The position numbers were made by a program, and so were the translations under genes. Source: Epilithonimonas mollis (GTDB lineage: Bacteria; Bacteroidota; Bacteroidia; Flavobacteriales; Weeksellaceae). From it: a DNA stretch of 64,000 bases. Below are positions 8,036 through 15,005 of this stretch, one piece after another. The notes under the pieces were generated by a model. The model was not told the DNA's origin. It saw only the letters and a list, made by a program, of their open reading frames with translations, and searched no databases. How positions within the stretch are numbered: position 1 is the first letter of the stretch; every line of letters begins with the position of its first letter. The DNA is taken from positions 44,506-108,505 of the forward strand of contig NZ_FRAM01000005.1 of the NCBI RefSeq assembly GCF_900142325.1, read 5' to 3'.

Positions 8036-8266
8036 ATGAAAAACCTAGTTATTACAGCAGAATTAGAGAAAAAAGGTAAGCACGGTACTCCTTCCGATAA
8101 AGCTTTATTCTGGTTTTGGAAAGATGAAATCGGAAATATCGGATTTCTCCGTGCAATCACAGAAATGGAGGCTTTAGATAGACTGAGGGATTGTTTTCCG
8201 GAAGCTGGTCGAATTACTTGGATTACATCATCAAATTATCTTGAATCAATATTTATAGAAGCTTAA
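8036..8266 (+). CDS. Small hypothetical early protein
   Basis: 76 residues beginning MKNLVITAELEK one base after the ATPase gene stop; the longer frame from 7976 would lie inside that gene and is not used. It contains KALFWFWKDEIGNIGFLRAITEMEALDRLRDCF. No known family recognised. Its stop overlaps the ATG of the next small reading frame (TAATG). Confidence 0.6.
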   Translation: MKNLVITAELEKKGKHGTPSDKALFWFWKDEIGNIGFLRAITEMEALDRLRDCFPEAGRITWITSSNYLESIFIEA

Positions 8267-8411
8267 TGACCAAACAAGATATCTACACAGAAATCGAAGT
8301 CATCAATTGGCAATTGAGTTTTGCAAAAATCCAACAATTATCAAGTTGAGACAGGACAGATTAAAAGAATTAGAACGAAAATTAATACAACTCAATGAAA
8401 AAACAACCTAA
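8266..8411 (+). pseudogene. Short coiled-coil protein split by a -1/+1 frame change
   Basis: The first frame (8266-8349) gives 27 residues ending ...WQLSFAKIQQLSS. From the run of A at 8325-8329 onward another frame continues well: NPTIIKLRQDRLKELERKLIQLNEKTT, stop at 8409-8411. One extra A in the run would join the two into a protein of about 49 residues with a charged helix. So this is either a frameshift mutation, a sequencing error at a homopolymer, or slippage. It overlaps the start of the next gene. Confidence 0.5.
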
Positions 8412-8535
8412 AAATGTAGGTATCAATCCAATTGGAACCGATGCAAAAAACAAAGCTCGTCAAGACGCTTTCGATGTTCTTGCAATCGCTAAAAAGCAAA
8501 ACAGACCAGTGATATTTTTAAGAAAAAACCAATAA
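8395..8535 (+). CDS. Small basic hypothetical protein
   Basis: 46 residues starting MKKQPKNVGINPIGTDAKNK and ending FLRKNQ. It overlaps the end of the preceding frame and ends 11 bases before the next gene, so it fits the tight early operon. Composition (many Lys, Asn, Gln) suits a small nucleic-acid-associated protein, but no family is recognised. Confidence 0.5.
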   Translation: MKKQPKNVGINPIGTDAKNKARQDAFDVLAIAKKQNRPVIFLRKNQ

Positions 8536-8546
8536 ATAATTATAGT

Positions 8547-9293
8547 ATGACGACAATTGACATTAATGCACTTAGTCCGGAACAAATTCAAAATCTTTTG
8601 AAACAGGCATCTCCGGAAGTTCTTAAAGCAAGTCTTTCTGAAAAAGAAAATGAAACTGCAGAAAACAGAAAAGCTTACAAGCAATCAGTTAATGAAGCCG
8701 TTCCGGTTGTAATTAACACTTTAAAAACTATCTCTTTGGCTTTGCAGAATGGTAAAGTAGATGTTTTCCAAACCCTGAAAATATTACTTGATTTGAAAGC
8801 AGATGCTTATGATGTAAAACAGGGGCAACAATCTCATACATTCTCTGATGAAAATGGCAATTCCGTTGTTTTCGGTTTCAGAGTTAATGACGGATGGGAT
8901 GATACTGTAAATGCTGGTGTTGACAAAATCAAAGAAGTTATCTCCAGCCTTTCGCACGACGAGAACTCAGCGAAATTGGTTTCTGCCATTGATAAACTTT
9001 TGAAAAAAGATGCCAAAGGTAATCTGAAAGCTTCACGAGTTCTGGAACTGAGACAGCTTGCAAAAGATTTTAATGATACCAAATTTACAGATGCTGTAGA
9101 GATCATTTCGGCCGCTTACAAGCCAGTCCGTTCCGCTTTCTTTATCGAAGGTTACACAACGGATCCACAGGGCAAAAAACAAAGCATTCCGCTCTCCATA
9201 ACTTCTGTTGATTTCCCTGCAGGGACTGATATTTCAGAACTTTTCCCGATTGAGCCTGTAGAAGTTGTTGAATCTGAAAAATCTGAAGCGTAA
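8547..9293 (+). CDS. DUF3164-like phage early protein
   Basis: 248 residues. The C-terminal half (LELRQLAKDFNDTKFTDAVEIISAAYKPVRSAFFIEGY) resembles the DUF3164 family found right after A/B in Mu-like phages; the N-terminal half is helical and charged. The biochemical role of that family is unknown. The position in the early operon supports the assignment. The stop overlaps the ATG of the following small membrane protein. Confidence 0.55.
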   Translation: MTTIDINALSPEQIQNLLKQASPEVLKASLSEKENETAENRKAYKQSVNEAVPVVINTLKTISLALQNGKVDVFQTLKILLDLKADAYDVKQGQQSHTFSDENGNSVVFGFRVNDGWDDTVNAGVDKIKEVISSLSHDENSAKLVSAIDKLLKKDAKGNLKASRVLELRQLAKDFNDTKFTDAVEIISAAYKPVRSAFFIEGYTTDPQGKKQSIPLSITSVDFPAGTDISELFPIEPVEVVESEKSEA

Positions 9294-9418
9294 TGATTTA
9301 CCTATTTGTAGCAGCGGTAGGAATTGCAGGATTTTTCATCGGAGTCATTGTAGGAGCATTATTAACGGATACAGTTGGAAACACTGATTTATCAGGACCA
9401 CGAGACGATTACGATTAA
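9293..9418 (+). CDS. Small single-span membrane protein
   Basis: 41 residues, starting at an ATG that overlaps the preceding stop (TAATG). Residues 2-26 (IYLFVAAVGIAGFFIGVIVGALL) form one glycine-rich membrane segment; the tail GPRDDYD is acidic. Coupled translation is likely. No family recognised. Confidence 0.55.
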   Translation: MIYLFVAAVGIAGFFIGVIVGALLTDTVGNTDLSGPRDDYD

Positions 9419-9435
9419 TCAAATTTTTCAACCAT

Positions 9436-9478
9436 TCCCAAACGGTTCTTGAGCGGTTCGATTCCGCTCCTGGGAGCA
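9436..9478 (+). repeat. tRNA-like minihelix repeat, copy 1
   Basis: TCCCA (9436-9440) pairs with TGGGA (9471-9475). Inside is a perfect T-arm: GAGCGG, loop TTCGATT, CCGCTC (9451-9469). Loop sequence and closing G-C pair match the universal tRNA T-loop. It ends GCA. This first copy is 17 bases after the small membrane gene and 54 before the next ATG. The D and anticodon arms are absent, replaced by the 10-nt AACGGTTCTT. Confidence 0.75.
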
Positions 9479-9532
9479 ATAGCGGTAGCCGAAAAGCTTT
9501 TAGAGTAGGCGCAATAAATAATAGTAATAATT

Positions 9533-9988
9533 ATGTCAGTATTAGAAGTAATTCAAGAAAAGCTGAACGCTTTAGAAGAACAAAGAAAAGCAGTTCTTGC
9601 GGAAATTCAATCTGAATTCCCAGCGATGTTGAAAGAATTGTTTAACAAATCCGAAAAAATAACAAGCATCGGATGGAATCAGTATACACCATATTTTAAT
9701 GATGGTGACGAGTGTATTTTCAGTGCAAATTTTGATTATCTAATTATAAACAAAACATCTGAAGAAGATATTGATCCTGAAGAGAATTTCTATGACGAAG
9801 AAATTTGGACTTCCGGCTACACTGCTAATCCCAATTATATCAAATCAGAGGGTGACTTAATTATAGAGTTCAAGCAACTTTTAAATTCTATTCCAGAAGA
9901 ATTTTTCAAAGAATTATTTGGAGATCACGTCACTGTTATAGTTGAAAGTGATGGAAATATAACAACAGAAGACTATTCACACTACTAG
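9533..9988 (+). CDS. Conserved phage hypothetical protein
   Basis: 151 residues. An N-terminal helix (VIQEKLNALEEQRKAVLAEI) is followed by an acidic alpha/beta region with WNQYTPYFNDGDECIFSANFDYL, a motif that recurs in phage hypothetical proteins. The C-terminal part is strongly acidic. Function unknown. The stop abuts the start of the next gene, forming a two-gene cassette bracketed by two minihelix repeats. Confidence 0.6.
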   Translation: MSVLEVIQEKLNALEEQRKAVLAEIQSEFPAMLKELFNKSEKITSIGWNQYTPYFNDGDECIFSANFDYLIINKTSEEDIDPEENFYDEEIWTSGYTANPNYIKSEGDLIIEFKQLLNSIPEEFFKELFGDHVTVIVESDGNITTEDYSHY

Positions 9989-10387
9989 ATGGCAGCACCT
10001 CACATTCACGCCATTTCATCAGCGAAAAAATATGGTGGAAAGATGGATGACTATTTAGCGATACACGCTAAAATGGATTGTAGTAAGGCTTATTTTCCAG
10101 ACAATAGACATAGGGTTTTAACACACAATATGTTCTGGGTTAAAGAAGTAATGATTCCAATTTTTGGAGAAACTTTAGAAAACTCAGATGGAAAATTAAT
10201 AAGTGTGAAAGATGTTTGCGAACAACATATTTTGGAAGATTTCAGACAAAAATTCATACCAACACCACAAGACTATATTGAAAATATGGAGTTTAAAGAA
10301 TGGATGCAAAACGGACGATCAATACCTAATTCTGCTAAACTTTTATATAAAAGTAAAATCCCTTACAAGGATTCTATAGAAAATTAA
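9989..10387 (+). CDS. DUF6915-like protein
   Basis: 132 residues starting MAAPHIHAISSAKKYGG, with PDNRHRVLTHN and SVKDVCEQHILEDF. These elements are typical of the DUF6915 family carried by many phages and plasmids; its several conserved histidines could bind metal but no activity is known to me. It begins directly after the preceding stop. The next minihelix repeat begins at the first base after its own stop. Confidence 0.6.
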   Translation: MAAPHIHAISSAKKYGGKMDDYLAIHAKMDCSKAYFPDNRHRVLTHNMFWVKEVMIPIFGETLENSDGKLISVKDVCEQHILEDFRQKFIPTPQDYIENMEFKEWMQNGRSIPNSAKLLYKSKIPYKDSIEN

Positions 10388-10430
10388 TCCCAAACGGTTC
10401 TTGAGCGGTTCGATTCCGCTCCTGGGAACA
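10388..10430 (+). repeat. tRNA-like minihelix repeat, copy 2
   Basis: Same 43-nt element as at 9436, with one difference near the 3' end (ACA instead of GCA). TCCCA 10388-10392 and TGGGA 10423-10427 form the stem, the T-arm is 10403-10421. It starts on the base after a stop codon and ends 13 bases before the next ATG, filling almost all of the intergenic gap. Confidence 0.75.
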
Positions 10431-10443
10431 AATAAAAATTCTA

Positions 10444-10785
10444 ATGAAAAAATTTAGAAAAAGAGTGAGAATTCAAAATGCTACTGCTTTTAAGTTGGAG
10501 TATTTCGAAGGAAAAGCAGATTTGAAAGAAAAGGAATTTAAAACTTACAAATCTATGGAGCAGTTTCACAGCAGGCAGACAAAATTTATGTATTTGGCAC
10601 TGCATCGATACGCTTTTGTAGATGGTAAATGGCACAGATTCATAAAAGTTACTGATCCTTTTATTTTTCAAGCAGAATTGGATTCGATCAGCAAACAATT
10701 AAATGAAAACTTTGAAGTTGAAAATCTTCAAAGTTTTAAAAGTGAGGAAAATCAACTTCAAATAATAATAGAAAATGACAATTGA
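10444..10785 (+). CDS. Hypothetical early protein
   Basis: 113 residues, basic in the first half (KKFRKRVRIQNATAFKLEYFEG) and acidic in the second (LNENFEVENLQSFKSEENQLQ). A WHRFIKV segment sits in the middle. No family recognised. It overlaps the next gene by 11 bases, indicating coupled translation. Confidence 0.6.
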   Translation: MKKFRKRVRIQNATAFKLEYFEGKADLKEKEFKTYKSMEQFHSRQTKFMYLALHRYAFVDGKWHRFIKVTDPFIFQAELDSISKQLNENFEVENLQSFKSEENQLQIIIENDN

Positions 10786-11386
10786 CGACAAAATCAGGGA
10801 CCGAATTGCCAAAGTTCAAGCGTTGGTTACTCGTGGTGTAGATGGCGAACAAATCGCCGCCAAAACTCAGCTTGATAGACTGCTAAAAAAGTACAATATC
10901 AATCCTGCAGAAGTGAACGAAATCACTAAGAAACAATACTTTTTTAAGTATGCAACGGAATTAGACAAGCAATTGTTTCTCCAGCTGATGCATTATTTCT
11001 TTAAAGATCATCAGATTCAGTTCTATCTGCACACCGGTGGCAAAAAAGAGATATCTGCAAGATTGGAATATTTGGATTACATCACAATCTCTTGTTCTTA
11101 CGAATACTTCAAAAGGCACATGTCACAGGAATGGAAAAAATTTTCTGCAGACAGTTTGAAAAAGAAGCGAAAAGCCAAAACAAAAAACGCTTTAAGAGCC
11201 GATTTGCAAGGCATATTTTATTCAAAATATATAGAAGCCAGCAGAATCTATCATCCCGAACAAATGAAGAAAAAAACAGTGTCTGAAATGACCAAAACAG
11301 AACTCGAGAACTACCATAGATTGCAAGAAGTTCAAGGCGGTCAGTATCATTCACAAGTGGAGAAAGAAACGTTAAAAATTGGATAA
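10775..11386 (+). CDS. DUF2786-like protein
   Basis: 203 residues. The first 45 (DKIRDRIAKVQALVTRG...LDRLLKKYNINPAEV) match the DUF2786 pattern of two helices ending in L-x2-KYxI, found in phage and plasmid proteins of unknown function. The remainder is rich in Lys and aromatic residues with KKKRKAKTKNALRADLQGIFYSKYIEA, so nucleic-acid binding is plausible but unproven. It overlaps both flanking genes slightly. Confidence 0.6.
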   Translation: MTIDDKIRDRIAKVQALVTRGVDGEQIAAKTQLDRLLKKYNINPAEVNEITKKQYFFKYATELDKQLFLQLMHYFFKDHQIQFYLHTGGKKEISARLEYLDYITISCSYEYFKRHMSQEWKKFSADSLKKKRKAKTKNALRADLQGIFYSKYIEASRIYHPEQMKKKTVSEMTKTELENYHRLQEVQGGQYHSQVEKETLKIG

Positions 11387-11387
11387 A

Positions 11388-11564
11388 ATGAAAAAATCAG
11401 AAGTGAAAGCAATTATTTCAAGTGCTGCAAAAGCTCACGCAGAAGATATTCTCGGAGAAGAGCAATTTAAAAAAAACAAATCTGCTCGGGAATCCATTAT
11501 GAAAGATTTTGAAAGTGGTGCTAGTTGGATGTATCATTTTAATTTGGATAAAACCAGAAGATAA
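11388..11564 (+). CDS. Small hypothetical protein
   Basis: 58 residues starting MKKSEVKAIISSAAKAHAEDILG; an upstream TTG at 11379 is a weaker start and overlaps the preceding stop. Mostly helical and charged, with no recognisable family. The third minihelix repeat begins 12 bases after its stop. Confidence 0.5.
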   Translation: MKKSEVKAIISSAAKAHAEDILGEEQFKKNKSARESIMKDFESGASWMYHFNLDKTRR

Positions 11565-11576
11565 AATACAACAAAA

Positions 11577-11619
11577 TCCCAAACGGTTCTTGAGCGGTTC
11601 GATTCCGCTCTTGGGAGCA
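11577..11619 (+). repeat. tRNA-like minihelix repeat, copy 3
   Basis: Same element as at 9436, with one change (T for C just before TGGGA). TCCCA 11577-11581 pairs with TGGGA 11612-11616 and the T-arm GAGCGG-TTCGATT-CCGCTC is unchanged. It lies in the 68-bp gap between two early genes, 13 bases before the next ATG. Confidence 0.75.
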
Positions 11620-11632
11620 ATTAAAATTTAAA

Positions 11633-11893
11633 ATGTTAGAAATATTAAAAATGTTCGCACTTGTAGTGCTACAAAATGCAAGCTTCACACTGGTAAGCCG
11701 TGCAAGAAATAGTAATTCATTGCCTTTTCACGCCATCGCAAGTGTTATGTCTAACGGGATTTGGCTTCTGGTCATTAAAAACGTGGTTCAAAATTTTGAT
11801 AAACCTCTGATGATGGGAGTCTATCTCGTAGGTTCTGTGATTGGAAGTCTTGCAATGCATCATATTTCTATGAAATATTTTGAGAAAAAATAA
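11633..11893 (+). CDS. Small integral membrane protein
   Basis: 86 residues with about three hydrophobic segments (ILKMFALVVLQNASFTLV, HAIASVMSNGIWLLVI, PLMMGVYLVGSVIGSLAM) and a lysine-rich tail. Many phages encode such proteins, as holin-like or superinfection factors; nothing here distinguishes them. A holin candidate with better family support lies at 31721. The stop overlaps the next start. Confidence 0.55.
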   Translation: MLEILKMFALVVLQNASFTLVSRARNSNSLPFHAIASVMSNGIWLLVIKNVVQNFDKPLMMGVYLVGSVIGSLAMHHISMKYFEKK

Positions 11894-12096
11894 TGACTGA
11901 TGAAGAATTCTTACTAATCCTTAAAAAAGCGTTTAAACGTCATTTAAACGCTGATAAAAGTTGTTCGCCATCACTGCAGCAACTATTGGAATTAGTAGAA
12001 ATTTTTCGCCAGGAAGTAATTGAGGATTACAAATTAAAAAAACAAATTAACGATGACATCAGATCAACAGAAACAGCAACTCTTGACGAAATTTAG
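11893..12096 (+). CDS. Small hypothetical protein
   Basis: 67 residues starting at a TAATG overlap. Helical and charged; includes FKRHLNADKSCSPSLQQLLELVEIFRQEVIEDYKLKKQ. No family recognised. Its last 44 bases overlap the next gene in another frame, so both are probably real and coupled. Confidence 0.5.
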   Translation: MTDEEFLLILKKAFKRHLNADKSCSPSLQQLLELVEIFRQEVIEDYKLKKQINDDIRSTETATLDEI

Positions 12097-12517
12097 TCCT
12101 TTGGCACTAGAAGAAATCTGCTGGAGTAAAAGCAAAGCAAGAACCGGCAAACTGGATGAACTGTATCCGGAAGAAATGGCAGCGGTTTACCTTATGTTTT
12201 TTCCTGCTCCAAAATCTGCTACTCAGCTATATCAAGAACAACAAATTTTGCAATTTCTGAAAAGTCAGAGATCAATTATCTTAAAAGATGCTCAATATAT
12301 TGGGTTGTATGATCCTCAGAACTGGACACCTTTCAACAAATTTATGTTGGAACTGTCGCCACTGAAAAAGCCACTAAATAATTATCAATTTGATGAATTT
12401 GATGCACTGAAAAGACAATTCAAGTCACTAAGAAGCAAATATGATCAGCGTGCGCAAGTGCCAGGAACTAAAGAATGGCACCACAAACACAAATTACCGA
12501 TGCCGTCAAAAAATTAA
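12053..12517 (+). CDS. Hypothetical early protein
   Basis: 154 residues. Contains LYPEEMAAVYLMFFPAPKSATQLYQEQQ and a tail rich in Lys and His (KEWHHKHKLPMPSKN). It has no membrane segment and no recognised domain. Its 5' part overlaps the preceding gene by 44 bases. The 68 bases after it hold only a short GGCT/AGCC hairpin. Confidence 0.55.
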   Translation: MTSDQQKQQLLTKFSPLALEEICWSKSKARTGKLDELYPEEMAAVYLMFFPAPKSATQLYQEQQILQFLKSQRSIILKDAQYIGLYDPQNWTPFNKFMLELSPLKKPLNNYQFDEFDALKRQFKSLRSKYDQRAQVPGTKEWHHKHKLPMPSKN

Positions 12518-12585
12518 AAGGCTCATAGCCATATAGACCACGAGCGCTTTGTTTTTCACAATTACAAATATACTCAATTTTCTGT

Positions 12586-12822
12586 ATGGCTTTTACAAAA
12601 ACTAATTACTACAAAAGAATTATTAAAATTCAGGAGATCACACAGATGCAAAGACATCAGTTTGGTCTAACATATAAGGAGATCTTTCACTTATTTATTG
12701 AAGAGCAATTCAATATATCGAAACGTACTTACACGACTTATCTAGGTGTTCCGGCTGTTAGAGAGCTTAAAAAGTTACAGAAAATTGAGAATGAAAATAA
12801 TCAATTAACCTTTAATTTTTAA
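12586..12822 (+). CDS. Small hypothetical protein, possible DNA-binding
   Basis: 78 residues, basic N-terminus (FTKTNYYKRIIKIQEITQMQ) then YKEIFHLFIEEQFNISKRTYTTYLGVPA, which has the spacing of a helix-turn-helix of the kind that reads 'come out of a search for a regulator'. Could be a late-gene activator like Mu C or Mor, but similarity to those is not visible. Three bases separate it from the endolysin gene. Confidence 0.5.
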   Translation: MAFTKTNYYKRIIKIQEITQMQRHQFGLTYKEIFHLFIEEQFNISKRTYTTYLGVPAVRELKKLQKIENENNQLTFNF

Positions 12823-12825
12823 AAT

Positions 12826-13299
12826 ATGGACAAAGTAACAGCGCTGAGAATCTCACTACTACACCCTAGTGTTAGAGCGGAAATGGCAAAAATTATTAAC
12901 GAGTGCAACAAACGTCTTACAGGACGTTCACAAGTAAGAATCTCGCAAGGCTTGAGAACCGATGCTGAGCAAACTGCACTTTACAGCATTGGTAGAACTA
13001 CTGCAGGAAGAAAAGTGACAAATGCAAAAGCCGGACAAAGTATTCATAACTATGGTTTTGCCGTGGATATCGTTTTGATTATCGACGGAAAAACAGCAAG
13101 TTGGGACACAAAAGCCGATTGGGATGCCGACGGAATTGCAGACTGGACAGAGTGTGTGCAGGTTTTCAAACAAAATGGCTGGACCTGGGGCGGTGATTGG
13201 ACAACGTTTAAGGATATGCCACACTTTGAGAAGAAAGGCCTAACCTGGCGTTTGCTCTCAACCAAAAAACGTGATAAAGAAAATTACGTGATTTTATAG
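12826..13299 (+). CDS. M15 peptidase endolysin (L-alanyl-D-glutamate type)
   Basis: Cell-wall peptidase for host lysis. The 157-residue protein shows the M15C zinc motif QSIHNYGFAVDI (His74, Asp81) and the second part KDMPHFE (Asp130 and His133), as in the T5 endolysin. SQGLRTDAEQTALY carries the conserved Arg that precedes the metal site. No signal peptide, so export would need a holin, the candidate for which is at 31721. Placement among early genes, far from holin and spanin, is unusual. A strong terminator follows directly. Confidence 0.88.
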   Translation: MDKVTALRISLLHPSVRAEMAKIINECNKRLTGRSQVRISQGLRTDAEQTALYSIGRTTAGRKVTNAKAGQSIHNYGFAVDIVLIIDGKTASWDTKADWDADGIADWTECVQVFKQNGWTWGGDWTTFKDMPHFEKKGLTWRLLSTKKRDKENYVIL

Positions 13300-13308
13300 A
13301 ATAACCTA

Positions 13309-13337
13309 ATAGCCATCAATATTGATGGCTATTTTTA
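13309..13337 (+). terminator. Rho-independent terminator after the endolysin gene
   Basis: Perfect 12-bp arms ATAGCCATCAAT/ATTGATGGCTAT (13309-13332) followed by TTTT. The next gene start is set at 13349, downstream of it. It may attenuate rather than end transcription, as genes continue on the same strand. Confidence 0.75.
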
Positions 13338-13348
13338 AATATTATCAA

Positions 13349-13669
13349 ATGAAAATAACAATTAAAATTGATCCGGAATCTCTGTTCTTGGTACAATCTA
13401 TTTTAGTTCTAAAACGAAGCATTTTCGCACGTACCTTGGAAGAGAAAGTCAATCAATCTATGACTTTAGAACTCTTTGAAATGGTAACTAAGAAGTGTTT
13501 TGCTTATTCTTTATCGAGAAATGGGAAGAACATTTCATTTCAATTAAAATTCCATTTAGCTAAGTTGCTTTTTGATTTGATAACTAATCAAAACAAAACA
13601 GCTTTTGGACATTATGAGCAAAACAAATTAGAGATTCTTAAGAATGATTTACACCAAAAATTAGTTTAA
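13349..13669 (+). CDS. Hypothetical protein
   Basis: 106 residues starting MKITIKIDPESLF, chosen because the longer frame from 13322 would begin inside the terminator hairpin. Mixed alpha/beta pattern with LKRSIFARTLEEKVNQSMTLELFEMV. Family not recognised. Its TAA overlaps the ATG of the DUF3850 gene. Confidence 0.55.
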   Translation: MKITIKIDPESLFLVQSILVLKRSIFARTLEEKVNQSMTLELFEMVTKKCFAYSLSRNGKNISFQLKFHLAKLLFDLITNQNKTAFGHYEQNKLEILKNDLHQKLV

Positions 13670-14022
13670 TGAAAGTACACCGATTGAAATTACAACAGCC
13701 CTATTTTGAGGATGTTTTCTACAACAGAAAAGAATTCGAAGTAAGAAAAAACGATAGAGATTATCAAGTTGGAGATCGTTTAGTTTTATTTGAAGATCCA
13801 ACCGAAAACACATTGCATAAATATGTAATGAAAGATATAAAATATATCCTGGAAGGTGGACAGTTTGGTATTGAGCCAGGTTATGTTGTATTAGGATTAA
13901 AAGAAATTCCAAACGCTGGAAATCTCATAGATGCAATTAATGAGATGAGATTACAGGAAAACATCAATATTACGGAAAACCGCAAAATAATAACGAAAAA
14001 CAATAATAATTTTACACTATGA
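13669..14022 (+). CDS. DUF3850 (ASCH/PUA-like) protein
   Basis: 117 residues. The N-terminal 80 match DUF3850: HRLKLQQPYFEDVFYNRKEFEVRKNDRDYQVGD, then YVVLGLKE. This fold belongs to the ASCH/PUA-like group, which usually binds RNA or modified nucleotides; the phage role is unknown. The last 35 residues are a polar tail. It begins at a TAATG overlap and the next gene overlaps its end, so it is part of the same operon. Confidence 0.75.
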   Translation: MKVHRLKLQQPYFEDVFYNRKEFEVRKNDRDYQVGDRLVLFEDPTENTLHKYVMKDIKYILEGGQFGIEPGYVVLGLKEIPNAGNLIDAINEMRLQENINITENRKIITKNNNNFTL

Positions 14023-14219
14023 AAGATTTTAAACTCAATGCTCAGGATCATATCATTGACGATATTCTATCACATTTGAAAAACGGCACAATTGGACAAG
14101 GAATTGCCCGAAAATACAACTATGAAAGAAAGGGCAACAATCTTTACTTTACATTGAAGCCAGGAGAAGAAATTGACCCGTCTGATATTTTTTGGTTTGG
14201 GTATCTTACAAATTCTTAA
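14019..14219 (+). CDS. Small hypothetical protein
   Basis: 66 residues overlapping the DUF3850 gene by 4 bases. It contains IIDDILSHLKNGTIGQGIARKYNYERKGNNLYFTLKPGEEIDPSDIFWFG. No family recognised; it reads as a small mixed alpha/beta domain. Confidence 0.5.
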   Translation: MKDFKLNAQDHIIDDILSHLKNGTIGQGIARKYNYERKGNNLYFTLKPGEEIDPSDIFWFGYLTNS

Positions 14220-14228
14220 ATTAGCAAT

Positions 14229-14501
14229 ATGATACGTTTCATAAATATTGGTGATCAGATCGATGACAAGAATAGATTTGCATTCTATGATACTATCGTA
14301 GATAAGTTTTGTGAGTTTAGCGGTTCTCAGTCCTGGGACAATATTACCGATTTTGAAAAAGATTATATAGGTGATGATATTGATAGATATAGGCGTTTAA
14401 TTCATCATAATTGGAGGATTGTTGTCTCTGATTATGAATCCAAATTTAGAAACTCTGATGCTCATCTCGCACACGATACTTTCTTAAATACTCTAAAATA
14501 G
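14229..14501 (+). CDS. Small hypothetical protein
   Basis: 90 residues, acidic, aromatic-rich (FCEFSGSQSWDNITDFEKDYIGDDIDRYRRLIHHNWRIVVSDYE). No family recognised. Nine bases separate it from the previous gene. Confidence 0.5.
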   Translation: MIRFINIGDQIDDKNRFAFYDTIVDKFCEFSGSQSWDNITDFEKDYIGDDIDRYRRLIHHNWRIVVSDYESKFRNSDAHLAHDTFLNTLK

Positions 14502-14510
14502 CATCATTGT

Positions 14511-14762
14511 ATAACCATAATCAAAGAATTCAGTTCATCAATAAAATATTTTGAAGATTCTGAAAGAAAGAGATTTTTATTATTTCAATATGATTATTAC
14601 TATCCAGCTGGTGGTTTATCGGATTGTTTAGATTTTGATAAATTAGATGATGTTGTAAAAGAAATTAATAAAAAGTATGGTTTAAATTATGACAAAGTCA
14701 GCGTTTTTGATTGTGTTGAAAAAAAAGAAGTAGATATGACAGAATACGGTGTAGAATATTAG
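14511..14762 (+). pseudogene. 84-codon frame without a usual start codon
   Basis: An open frame with protein-like composition (FLLFQYDYYYPAGGLSDCLDFDKL, then EINKKYGLNYDKVSVFDCVE) fills the whole gap between two genes and ends at TAG 14760-14762. Upstream it is closed by the stop of the previous gene, and no ATG, GTG or TTG lies in frame before codon 77. ATA at 14511 is the first possible unusual start. Either the start was lost by mutation or non-standard initiation is used. Confidence 0.45.
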
Positions 14763-14765
14763 AAA

Positions 14766-15005
14766 ATGGACTACAAAGCATTAGTAGAAGAATTGCAGGC
14801 TGAAAAATTAGAACAAACAGATGATGCTAAAGTATTTAAGGTTGTTTTAAGATATAAGAAGTTACTAATGGATTTTGGAGACCCATTCGACTGGAGAAAG
14901 TTTGAATTTCGAAATCCAAATCATCAAAACGATATCATAGAACTAACAATAAAGTTGATTGACTTTTTAAACGATCACTTCGAATTTTTAAAACCATTAA
15001 AATGA
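14766..15005 (+). CDS. Small hypothetical protein
   Basis: 79 residues, charged helical (DYKALVEELQAEKLEQTDDAKVFKVVLRYKKLLMDF). No family recognised. It overlaps the next gene by 4 bases (ATGA). Confidence 0.5.
   Translation: MDYKALVEELQAEKLEQTDDAKVFKVVLRYKKLLMDFGDPFDWRKFEFRNPNHQNDIIELTIKLIDFLNDHFEFLKPLK

Noticed and set aside
9436..11619. CRISPR array
   Set aside because: Only three copies, spaced 0.95-1.2 kb apart with genes between them, and no cas genes.
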